Positions 15,039 to 21,314 of a stretch of DNA of 64,000 nucleotides are shown here, one piece after another. The stretch covers positions 248,001 to 312,000 of the forward strand of contig NZ_PYVW01000003.1 in assembly GCF_003056355.1 (NCBI RefSeq). Reading direction: 5' to 3'. Below the pieces are notes generated by a model, which was not told the origin of the DNA, did not search any database, and saw nothing but the letters and a program-made list of their open reading frames with translations. Numbering within the stretch: the first letter of the stretch is position 1; every line of letters starts with the position of its first letter. The position numbers and the translations under genes are program-made. The DNA is from Devosia naphthalenivorans (lineage in GTDB: Bacteria > Pseudomonadota > Alphaproteobacteria > Rhizobiales > Devosiaceae).

Positions 15039-15653
15039 ATGAAAGCTGACCGCGTATTTTGGGCGTTTGTCTGCGTCGAGTTGCTGCTCATAGGCGCCCT
15101 CATTGGTTCAATGACCACCACTGGCATAGATGCGACCAATGCACCTTATGGTGCGCTTGAATACTTCCTCTTTCGATATCAAACCATGTTAGCCGGTGCT
15201 GCCGCCCTAGTTGCAGCCCTATGGACCACGAGCGCGGTTCGGAAGCAGATTAGTTCAGCCGAGGCACAGCATCAGTTAGAGCGTTTCGATTCCCGCGAAG
15301 GTGAGTTAGATGCTCTACAGGGACTAGTCGAATACCTGGACAGCATGAAGCCTTATTCCGAATACGTTCTGAAATGGGGCCGGAAGATAAATGAACCGCC
15401 TTTAAACCTGCAATATCGGGTCTCAACGCATACTTCTTACCGGGTCAGTAACCGCTTCAGCGAGATCACTGACATGATAGAGAAATACAACACTTCAGAC
15501 CGAAGAGCTGTTGTGATGTATAGCGATCCCGGTGACGGTTCCACTCAACACAGTGCGATGGCGATGATGCTGCTGGGCGCAGCGAATGCACTGGCTGACT
15601 TCAGTCGAGAGCGGATCGATGAAATCATGCGTCTGGCACCAAAACCCACTTGA
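15039..15653 (+). CDS. Membrane protein of unknown function (two N-terminal TM helices)
   Basis: The 204-residue product has hydrophobic helices at about residues 7-27 (VFWAFVCVELLLIGALIGS) and 48-68 (TMLAGAAALVAALWTTSAV), then a charged helical cytosolic region (RKQISSAEAQHQLERFDSREGEL) and a less regular domain. The two-TM plus helical-linker architecture is frequent among accessory phage and defence proteins. It begins 11 nt after the tape-measure stop. It is not a recognisable holin: the tail is too long and no endolysin is nearby. Function unknown. Confidence 0.6.
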   Translation: MKADRVFWAFVCVELLLIGALIGSMTTTGIDATNAPYGALEYFLFRYQTMLAGAAALVAALWTTSAVRKQISSAEAQHQLERFDSREGELDALQGLVEYLDSMKPYSEYVLKWGRKINEPPLNLQYRVSTHTSYRVSNRFSEITDMIEKYNTSDRRAVVMYSDPGDGSTQHSAMAMMLLGAANALADFSRERIDEIMRLAPKPT

Positions 15654-15663
15654 GCTCTTACAT

Positions 15664-15692
15664 GTTAACAGGTAGAATGCTTTCTTGTTAAC
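15664..15692. promoter_or_regulatory. Paired GTTAAC palindromes, likely operator
   Basis: GTTAAC occurs at 15664-15669 and 15687-15692, a 23-bp centre-to-centre spacing (about two helical turns), immediately upstream of the ATG at 15705. Such spacing suits binding of a dimeric regulator, possibly the downstream gene's own product. Confidence 0.5.
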
Positions 15693-15704
15693 GCGAGAAA
15701 GTGC

Positions 15705-16163
15705 ATGCCTAAACACATCGTAGTGCCCGACGAGCGCGAAGCTCAGCTTCGCCAGATCGCAGCCAAACATAACGTTACCGTAGCCGAAGCCGTTGGCTTG
15801 CTCATCGGATGGGCCATTGAGCAGGGCAAGGTCCCTGCCTCTATTCCCACCATCGACGTGCGCCGTGTCGGCAATGAGGTTCAGGTAGACTTTGGCGAGT
15901 TCCAGCGCGTGATGTCGCTGGACCTCGCCAAGGCCTTCGCCACGACCCTGCGCTGGTTTTCCACCACCAAGGTTAAGGGCATCCCCGCCGCTGTCACTGA
16001 GCTTGCTCAGGCGCTAAGCGGCTCGCACCTTGTCGGCATCAGTCGTCGGGGCACTTCAATCAAGATCGCGGGTGAAAATGGTAGGGAGCGAACCCTTGCG
16101 CCCTCAATCGCCCGCGAACTAGCGGTGCTCATCGAGCGCAGCGCTGCCGGTCATCCGCTATAA
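15705..16163 (+). CDS. Small protein with a ribbon-helix-helix-like N-terminus
   Basis: The 152-residue product begins with a short strand (KHIVVPDE) and two helices (EAQLRQIAAKHN and TVAEAVGLLIGWAIEQG), the order of a ribbon-helix-helix DNA-binding domain. The C-terminal 100 residues (VRRVGNEVQVDFGEFQRVMSL..., GTSIKIAGENGRERTLAP) look like a mixed sheet domain I do not recognise. Two GTTAAC boxes precede it. It may be the element's regulator, for which no classical CI/Cro-type candidate exists. The gene ends right where the structured gene-free block begins. Confidence 0.55.
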   Translation: MPKHIVVPDEREAQLRQIAAKHNVTVAEAVGLLIGWAIEQGKVPASIPTIDVRRVGNEVQVDFGEFQRVMSLDLAKAFATTLRWFSTTKVKGIPAAVTELAQALSGSHLVGISRRGTSIKIAGENGRERTLAPSIARELAVLIERSAAGHPL

Positions 16164-16570
16164 GTAAGTCTGACGCAGGCCGAACCGGGTAGTTAGCCCG
16201 GTAAGGAGCATACTGGCACCGACCAATGACCGCGACACCGGGATTAAGACCGGCGCGATGAGCCCGCCAGAGGCGACCGGAAGATCGGCAAGTCCGCTCC
16301 CCGATACATGCTATCGGACGCTCTTGCAGGTTGAGGCCGATGGCATTGCCATGAAACTCACCAGAACAATGATTGCGGCTCTGTTGAAAGCCCCACAGGA
16401 TGGGAAAGCGACAACCGCATGCCATGGCTAGGTAGACGGTATGCCAGCCATGGTGCCTACCGTGTTGCCCGCAAGGGCAGGATATCGGAGCTAATGCAGG
16501 TCAATGGACACCGCCTGCTGGCCTAACAAGCCTTGGCTCTTCACCACTTCGACGGATGAGACTGAAGCCA

Positions 16571-16625
16571 TATCCCCCTAGACCAAGCAGCTTTCCTATT
16601 GGGTGCTGCGTGGTCTAGGGGGATA
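16571..16625. repeat. Long perfect hairpin within the structured block
   Basis: A 15-bp arm (TATCCCCCTAGACCA, 16571-16585) pairs perfectly with 16611-16625; after one A/G mismatch GCAGC (16587-16591) pairs with GCTGC (16605-16609), leaving a 13-nt loop. There is no T run behind it, so it is a structural element and not a terminator; as DNA it would also form a cruciform. Confidence 0.85.
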
Positions 16626-16698
16626 AGTCTTGCTCTGGATGAGGGAATGATAAGCAGGTCATGCTTCACCCTTCCGGGATGGAAATCACACACAGGTA

Positions 16699-16753
16699 GC
16701 GAGCGAAGCGAGCTGGCAAGGCCGAAGGCCGCGCAGGCGAGGCGCGCAGCGCC
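16699..16753. repeat. Three consecutive GNA-triloop mini-hairpins
   Basis: GCGAGC-GAA-GCGAGC (16699-16713, with tandem G-A pairs in the stem), GGCC-GAA-GGCC (16720-16730) and GGCGC-GCA-GCGCC (16741-16753) follow each other. GNA loops closed by C-G, such as GCGAAGC, are exceptionally stable in single-stranded DNA. The row may form the RNA's 3' region or a single-strand DNA signal such as an origin or nicking site. Confidence 0.65.
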
Positions 16754-16760
16754 GAGTAGT

Positions 16761-16788
16761 GCCCAGTCATATGATTGGGCTTTCTTCT
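16761..16788 (+). terminator. Intrinsic terminator ending the structured block
   Basis: GCCCAGT (16761-16767), loop CATATG and ATTGGGC (16774-16780) form a 7-bp stem including one G-T pair, followed by TTTCTTCT. It gives a + strand 3' end for the candidate RNA. Confidence 0.7.
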
Positions 16789-17003
16789 GCACTTCGCCCG
16801 TTGCGTCGCTATAACGAAAATAGGCGGTCAGGGATTTCCACCTACTAGTGGACCGGCCTGCCTGCGGGCCGGGTAGGCAGGCCGTCTTCAGCCGAAGTAA
16901 GTAAGGAATTACTTACGTTGTTGCAGTGGCTTAACGTTGGTTTCTGCTTGATGACGATTCCTGACGTATGGGAATCTGATGCGGCAAACCAAGGGAGGCA
17001 CCC
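16789..17003. other. Gene-free stretch with two strong hairpins
   Basis: No gene is visible. A 9-bp hairpin GGCCTGCCT (16855-16863)/AGGCAGGCC (16875-16883) and an 8-bp hairpin GTAAGTAA-GGAA-TTACTTAC (16897-16916) stand before the next gene. The second could be an operator, as it shares GTAA/TTAC half-sites with 4890-4903 and 17203-17229. Both may belong to a leader or origin. Confidence 0.5.
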
Positions 17004-17195
17004 GTGCACGACCATCACCTTAACGATGAAACCTATGCGGCGCTTCTGGCCGCGCTACCGCACGTCAAACCCGACCGCTTCACCGGCATGCTTGAGCCTC
17101 ATTGCTTTGCCGAAGTGCTTGGCGAAGCCGGCGGCATCTGGCCCGAGAGTGTATTGCCGGACCAGACGCGGGAGGCGGGAGAGGAAGCCGCTTGA
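17004..17195 (+). CDS. Small acidic protein of unknown function (63 aa)
   Basis: The start is a GTG preceded by AAGGGAGG at the right spacing, so translation is well supported. The product (HDHHLNDETYAALLAALPHV..., HCFAEVLGEAGGIWPESVL) is acidic, helical and histidine-rich at the N-terminus, without a membrane segment or known motif. The 50-nt gap to the next gene contains an operator-like inverted repeat. No function can be given. Confidence 0.6.
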   Translation: MHDHHLNDETYAALLAALPHVKPDRFTGMLEPHCFAEVLGEAGGIWPESVLPDQTREAGEEAA

Positions 17196-17202
17196 CTTCC
17201 AT

Positions 17203-17229
17203 GGTAACGGTAACTATAAGACCGTTACC
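17203..17229. promoter_or_regulatory. Inverted repeat GGTAACGG...CCGTTACC, likely operator
   Basis: Perfect 8-bp arms (17203-17210 and 17222-17229) with an 11-nt spacer lie 16 nt before the ATG at 17246. The outer GGTAA/TTACC half-sites equal those of the palindrome before the portal gene, hinting at one regulator for both ends of the element. It could instead be an RNA hairpin masking the next ribosome site. Confidence 0.5.
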
Positions 17230-17245
17230 AAATGGAGATTTGCCG

Positions 17246-17776
17246 ATGGCGCTGACACCCGCAGAAAAGCAGAAGCGATACCGCGAAAGGCAGAAGGAAG
17301 CCCGTAAGGCCGCTCCGGACCTCACCGCGAATTTCCTGCGCACTCCATTTTTTGAGTATGTGGATGGGCGCGAAGAGTGGGGCATGTATTTCGATATGAT
17401 GGGGATTGATCCGCCGTCATTCGAAGACGATAGCGGCCCTAAGTCAGCCTGGGGCGAAGTTGAGGCCGGTGGTGAGGAAGCCGGGGAAGACCCCTACGGC
17501 GCGTATTCCAAGGACTCGTTAGGTCGCGCCGAAAGCATGGTTTCACTCCTGCTTGATGCAGCAACGGCGCTTGCGCACACCATCAACAGCTACAAGCTGG
17601 CAGAGATCGACGCCCGTGTTGCTGAGGTCGAGCAAGCCGACTTGTCCGACCCAGCGGCTAGGGCCAAAGGGTTGCAGGACATCGTGACCTTGCAGGGCAT
17701 CAGAGCCAGCTTGGCAGGGAAGACGTTCCGGCGCTCATTCGCTGAAATCAGCGTGAAAGGCAGCTACTCAGAATAA
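17246..17776 (+). CDS. Phage-type protein of unknown function (176 aa)
   Basis: The ATG at 17246 follows GGAG by 8 nt. The N-terminus (TPAEKQKRYRERQKEARK) is a strongly basic helix often seen in small phage proteins that touch nucleic acid. An acidic, glycine-rich middle (PPSFEDDSGP..., EAGGEEAGEDPYG) follows, then long helices (GRAESMVSLLLDAATALAHTINSYKLAEIDARVAEVEQ), probably a coiled coil. The family is unknown to me. It lies between two short unknown genes, all reading toward the accessory HNH gene. Confidence 0.6.
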   Translation: MALTPAEKQKRYRERQKEARKAAPDLTANFLRTPFFEYVDGREEWGMYFDMMGIDPPSFEDDSGPKSAWGEVEAGGEEAGEDPYGAYSKDSLGRAESMVSLLLDAATALAHTINSYKLAEIDARVAEVEQADLSDPAARAKGLQDIVTLQGIRASLAGKTFRRSFAEISVKGSYSE

Positions 17777-17892
17777 GAAATTCCGCACCAGGCATGGCCA
17801 CGTCGCCAAACAGAAGCCCGACCCGGCGCGGATTAGAGCAGTGCGTGGGCGCTCTTTGATAAGCCTACGCAAGTGACTTGGAGATATGTCAC

Positions 17893-18186
17893 ATGACGCA
17901 TTTTACTCTCATTGAAAACAACGGCAAGCCTGTAACGCCGTCAACTGTGATGACGATGAGCCGCCGCCACTTCAACAGCTATCTTTACTACCTCTATGAT
18001 TGCCAGAAGCGCGGCGTGAGCAATGACGCCGACGCGGACATGGTGATTGCCGACGCTGCTTACGTTGAGGTGCTGCTGTCACCGGACGGCCCGTTGGTCG
18101 CGGTCCATCATGGCGAGCGGGCGGATTTGGTCACGGTGTTCCGTGCAGCCATCGATCCGGCTGACCTCGGCGTGGAGGCGGCATAA
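17893..18186 (+). CDS. Small protein of unknown function (97 aa)
   Basis: The ATG at 17893 follows GGAG by about 10 nt. The product mixes strands and helices (FTLIENNGKPV, RRHFNSYLYYLYDCQKRG, DMVIADAAYVEVLLSPDGPLVAV) and has no membrane segment or familiar motif. The next gene starts within its stop (ATAATGG), so the two are coupled. Possibly a small early or regulatory protein of the element. Confidence 0.55.
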   Translation: MTHFTLIENNGKPVTPSTVMTMSRRHFNSYLYYLYDCQKRGVSNDADADMVIADAAYVEVLLSPDGPLVAVHHGERADLVTVFRAAIDPADLGVEAA

Positions 18187-18404
18187 TGGCTCTCGACTCG
18201 CGCCTTATGGCGATGGTCGCCAAGGCCAAGGGGGCGTATGAGCGTCCCGACATCGAGCCTTCCCTGCTGAACGACCTCGCAGAACTTGGGCTGGCAAAGG
18301 CCACCAAGAAGGACTTGCAGCGCATCGTGGTTCGTGCAGCCAAGCGGGACCAGGAGGACGCACTCCGCCGTGAGGTGCTGGAAGAGTTGGATAGCCTGAA
18401 CTAG
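18186..18404 (+). CDS. Small charged protein of unknown function (72 aa)
   Basis: Coupled by overlap to the previous gene. The product is all-helical and highly charged (MAMVAKAKGAYERPDIEPSLL, KKDLQRIVVRAAKRDQEDALRREVLEEL), resembling a small regulator or adaptor. No named family recognised. A perfect 8-bp terminator follows 22 nt after the stop, closing this small operon. Confidence 0.55.
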   Translation: MALDSRLMAMVAKAKGAYERPDIEPSLLNDLAELGLAKATKKDLQRIVVRAAKRDQEDALRREVLEELDSLN

Positions 18405-18425
18405 CCCATTCTGCACTGAGCACCC

Positions 18426-18465
18426 GCGCCGCCCGACCTTAGTGGTTTGGCGGCGCTTGTCTTGT
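18426..18465 (+). terminator. Terminator after the small-gene operon
   Basis: GCGCCGCC (18426-18433) pairs perfectly with GGCGGCGC (18449-18456) and is followed by TTGTCTTGT. Confidence 0.75.
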
Positions 18466-18499
18466 AAGATGTCCTGCGCTTATTCGAGTCGGTATCGCC

Positions 18500-19246
18500 A
18501 TGCAGTGTGCTTATTGCCAACAAGACAGGAAGCTCATCGATGCACACATTATTCCACGACCATTTCATCCGGAAGCCGATGGTGCAGAAGCCGTTATCCT
18601 TGCCGGCCCCGACAATCTTGCATACCCCAGAAGAGCCCCCGTTGGCGTTTATGACCAACACATCCTCTGCGCAGAATGCGACGCAAAACTGGGAGAACTC
18701 GATCAGCACGCTGTTGAATGCCTCCTTAGAGGAGCGTGTCACAGCTTTGTCCATCAAGGACAGGCTAGAGGTAAAACTTACGACACGGCTGACGCTGACA
18801 CTATTCTAAGGTTCATCGTCGCAGTCGCGTGGCGCGCTTCAATCGCGCGTCACGAAATGTTCGAGCGCGTTACATCAGAAAAATACGAATCTGAGATGCT
18901 TCAAGTTCTCAAAAGCGGTGATCTCCTGAACTTTGATGCCGTTATCGCAGAGTTTGATGAGAACACCGTTGGATTTCTTAATCCGCACCAAAGCCGGTTC
19001 GATGGCGTGAGATTCATGGTCATCTACGCTGGCCGCTTCGTATTCTATCTAAAGCTCGACAAGCGCCAGATGCCGTTTAGTTTTCGAACACACTCACTCC
19101 GGATTTCTGGTGTTGTTCGGACGGTCGTGCGTGACTATTCGCGCAGTAAAGAATTCAACGTTATGCGAATGATATTCGAGCAACCCCATCTGGCGCGAAT
19201 GCGGAAAAAATGGGCTTTAGGGCCCAAGCGAAAGAAGGAGCTTTGA
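18500..19246 (+). CDS. HNH-like protein with two CxxC pairs (accessory, possible defence gene)
   Basis: The 248-residue product begins with CAYCQQDRKLIDAHIIPR and later HILCAECDAKLGELDQH. This is the four-cysteine zinc frame with an AHIIPR strand seen in a broad family of HNH-type proteins carried on phages and islands. The remaining 170 residues form an uncharacterised domain (FIVAVAWRASIARHEMF, FDGVRFMVIYAGRFVFYLKL). Base composition is more AT-rich than the structural genes. It sits next to the integrase, the classic cargo position, and converges with it at 15 nt. I infer an accessory, possibly anti-phage, role; catalytic activity is unproven since the second His of HNH is not obvious. Confidence 0.6.
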   Translation: MQCAYCQQDRKLIDAHIIPRPFHPEADGAEAVILAGPDNLAYPRRAPVGVYDQHILCAECDAKLGELDQHAVECLLRGACHSFVHQGQARGKTYDTADADTILRFIVAVAWRASIARHEMFERVTSEKYESEMLQVLKSGDLLNFDAVIAEFDENTVGFLNPHQSRFDGVRFMVIYAGRFVFYLKLDKRQMPFSFRTHSLRISGVVRTVVRDYSRSKEFNVMRMIFEQPHLARMRKKWALGPKRKKEL

Positions 19247-19261
19247 TACCTTAACTTTCGC

Positions 19262-20905
19262 TCATGGATAGCTCACAGCCTCGATCAGTTCGACGCGCTT
19301 CTGTAAGGTCCCCTGTGGCATCGCCCCATAGCGAGCGGTCATGCTGAACTTGCTATGGCCCATCAGGAAGCCAAATTCCTCATCCATGAAGCCCGCTGCC
19401 CGCATGGCGTCCGAGAAGCCATGCCGGAAGCTGTAGAGCGTCAACCCACGCCCTTCCTTGAGGCCAAGCTTCGTCAAGTAGGTGCCGAACTTCTTTTCGA
19501 ACTTTGCAGCGATATGACCGCGCTCATTCCGCTCTGCTTCCGGGAAGACGCGGCGCTCACCCGCATTGCGCTGCCGCTCCACATGCTCGATAAAGCCCAT
19601 CCCAACCAGCTTGGAATGGACCGGCACGACCCGGAAGGAGCCCTTGGTCTTGAGGCTCTTTTCCTCGTCACCTTCGTCGGTGAAGTGCATCACCCAGACG
19701 CCATGCATCTGCCGAACATCATCCACCAAGAGCTGGGCAATCTCACCCGGACGCGCGCCGGAATACATCATGACATGCGGCAGCCAGTAGCGATGGTCCC
19801 TGATCTTGTGATTGCCCGGCAGGTGCCACTTCACTTCGCTCTTGCAGCCTGTGAAGAACGGTGAGGCAAACAGCACCTTGCGCTCATCATCAGTGAAGGG
19901 CCGGACGTTCGTCTTGGTCTTGTCTACCGACAGATACATGTCCACGAAGGGATTGGCGGGCAGGTAATCGTGCGCCACCAGCCAATTGCAGAACGCGCTG
20001 AACGCTGCGATGTAGCGGTTGACTGTCTTGGCAGTGATCACCGGCTTAGGGCTTTCAAAGCGCCCATTGGCCGCGACAATTTCCTTGATGCCCATGCCCT
20101 TGAAAACGCCAGTTTCAGCCGCCTTCACGGGATACTCCATGAGTAGCGCCTTCCACTCCCGCGCAGCCTTCTTGTCGAGCTTGGTCACCGGGAAGTCAGC
20201 ACCGACCAGTTCAATGAACGTGCCAATATCGCGCCGGGCCTGCATCAGCGCCGCCTCTTTCACCCGCTTGGGGTTTTCCTTGGCATAGCGCTCGAACAGG
20301 TCCATCAGCCTTTCACCGGGCTTAGCGACCTCAGCGGTGGCGGCAGGGCGTGTGACGATGGGATCGGCAGGCACACCGGCATAGTTGCCCAAGTCGCGCT
20401 CACCGGCGCGCAACAGCACTTCAATTTGCGCGCGCATCAAACGAAAGCACAGTTCGCGATACTGAGCTGTGTTTGATTGCACGGAGAGCTGATGCCGTTC
20501 GATGAAAGCTTCCGCCGCCCATTCGATCAACACCGTTTCACCACGTCCAAGATGCTCCCGTAAGGCCTTCAGGTGGTGTTCCCGGTGTCCAAGGAGGCGC
20601 GTGGCATTGTTCAGCTCCGGAATGGTGCGCTCAAGCTCATCGGCGCGCAGTTCGGTCGCGTAGTGCTCCCATGTCGCATTAGCGAAATCGGCTTCGCTCA
20701 TGTCACGCCGACGCCGAAGGTCATCGAACTTGGTGTGCCATTCGGACAAAACGGACAGCTTGCGGACGTTGGCCGTGCGCCGATCCTTGGTGTTAAGCGA
20801 ACGCGACAGTTCGCTGGTGCTCATGAGGTGCCGAAGCTCAACGGGAACCTTGAGCCGGACATAGTAGACAGAGTTACGAATCTTGAGGTTGGAGCCGGTG
20901 GGCAT
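19262..20905 (-). CDS. Tyrosine recombinase (integrase)
   Basis: This 547-residue integrase has an N-terminal DNA-binding region (NLKIRNSVYYVRLKVPVEL), a SAM-like core-binding domain and a C-terminal catalytic domain with Arg in YSGARPGEIAQL, the SFRHGFSDAM box (His-x-x-Arg position has Tyr in place of His), His in FLMGHS and nucleophile Tyr in MTARYG. It catalyses site-specific insertion and excision. It lies 150 bp from tRNA-Gln and reads away from it, the normal layout when the element enters the 3' end of the tRNA. Two GTGGGCCA direct repeats (20971 and 20984) between gene and tRNA may be arm sites. No excisionase is recognised. Confidence 0.94.
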   Translation of the reverse strand: MPTGSNLKIRNSVYYVRLKVPVELRHLMSTSELSRSLNTKDRRTANVRKLSVLSEWHTKFDDLRRRRDMSEADFANATWEHYATELRADELERTIPELNNATRLLGHREHHLKALREHLGRGETVLIEWAAEAFIERHQLSVQSNTAQYRELCFRLMRAQIEVLLRAGERDLGNYAGVPADPIVTRPAATAEVAKPGERLMDLFERYAKENPKRVKEAALMQARRDIGTFIELVGADFPVTKLDKKAAREWKALLMEYPVKAAETGVFKGMGIKEIVAANGRFESPKPVITAKTVNRYIAAFSAFCNWLVAHDYLPANPFVDMYLSVDKTKTNVRPFTDDERKVLFASPFFTGCKSEVKWHLPGNHKIRDHRYWLPHVMMYSGARPGEIAQLLVDDVRQMHGVWVMHFTDEGDEEKSLKTKGSFRVVPVHSKLVGMGFIEHVERQRNAGERRVFPEAERNERGHIAAKFEKKFGTYLTKLGLKEGRGLTLYSFRHGFSDAMRAAGFMDEEFGFLMGHSKFSMTARYGAMPQGTLQKRVELIEAVSYP

Positions 20906-20970
20906 GCGTCATTTCTCCTTCCCCAGGTATTATAGCGTTCGCATCGACTGAGTGCTTCAACAGGTCCAAA

Positions 20971-20991
20971 GTGGGCCACAGGAGTGGGCCA
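20971..20991. repeat. Direct repeats upstream of the integrase, possible arm sites
   Basis: GTGGGCCA occurs at 20971-20978 and 20984-20991 with a 13-bp period, between the integrase start and tRNA-Gln. Integrase arm-type sites have this size and position. Confidence 0.35.
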
Positions 20992-21055
20992 GCTGGCCAA
21001 GCGGAAACCCCTGAGAAACAAGGATTTATTGCAACATCAATGACTTAGGGAGGAT

Positions 21056-21129
21056 TGGCTGGGGAACCTGGATTCGAACCAAGATTGACGGAGTCAGAGT
21101 CCGCAGTTCTACCATTGAACTATTCCCCA
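21056..21129 (-). tRNA. tRNA-Gln (anticodon CUG)
   Basis: Read on the minus strand, 21129 to 21056 folds as a cloverleaf. The acceptor is TGGGGAA/TTCCCCA with G73 and an encoded CCA; the D arm contains AGTTCAATGGTAGAACT, the anticodon arm is GCGGA-CTCTGAC-TCCGT (anticodon CTG), and the T arm contains GGTTCGAATCC. The 3' end faces the integrase, so this gene is the probable attachment site of the element. Confidence 0.96.
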
Positions 21130-21256
21130 GCAGGCCGGAACCGGCTGGCGCGGAGAGCATCTCCCGGCGCGGGGTCTGCATAGACAATGCTGGCGGGGAT
21201 TGCAAGTGCCTAGAATTATGAGCGCATGGAGGTGGGGATAACCGAGGGCGGTTGAT

Positions 21257-21277
21257 TGTATCAGGTAAGTTGATACA
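21257..21277. promoter_or_regulatory. Perfect inverted repeat TGTATCA-N7-TGATACA, likely operator
   Basis: Seven-bp perfect arms at 21257-21263 and 21271-21277 lie directly before the ArsR-type gene. A similar site lies before the transporter operon (24060-24082), and a TGATACA half-site lies before the arabinofuranosidase gene (22339-22345). This is the expected pattern for autoregulation plus control of a local regulon. Confidence 0.7.
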
Positions 21278-21314
21278 CATGATTGTCACCAATCCACCTG
21301 CCCGAAAGCTTCCC

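Larger units (their letters stand above)
16165..16788 (+). ncRNA. Candidate large structured noncoding RNA in the element
   Basis: About 620 bases without a convincing gene but full of helices. ACCGGG/CCCGGT (16184-16202); CCGATA/TATCGG around 16301-16317; ATGGC/GCCAT near 16340-16352; a 9-bp helix 16421-16429/16446-16454 competing with ACGGTA/TACCGT (16436-16441/16458-16463) and with GGTAG/CTACC (16431-16435/16457-16461); TGCCC-GCAA-GGGCA with a GNRA loop (16466-16479); possible closure GCAGGC (16175-16180)/GCCTGC (16513-16518); and a 20-bp hairpin at 16571-16625. Triloop hairpins follow, and an intrinsic terminator ends the block on the + strand. Prophage-borne ornate RNAs such as GOLLD and ROOL have similar size and placement, but I cannot show homology. 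The 5' end is unknown. Confidence 0.5.

Noticed and set aside
15039..15653. Holin
   Set aside because: Two TM helices are present, but the large soluble domain and absence of an endolysin argue against it.
16377..16398. Tight H-type pseudoknot GGCT/AGCC with CTGT/ACAG
   Set aside because: Loop lengths (0 and 2 nt) are too short for a simple pseudoknot; at best these are alternative short helices.
16129..16425. Leftward 98-codon frame over the structured block
   Set aside because: No ribosome site, cysteine-rich odd composition, and it overlaps the end of a well-formed gene; helices on this segment favour an RNA.
16160..16790. Group I/II intron, tmRNA, RNase P RNA or retron as explanation of the structured block
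   Set aside because: I saw no domain V, no group I core P7 pattern, no T-arm or tag frame, no RNase P core and no reverse transcriptase nearby; only a covariance search can settle it.
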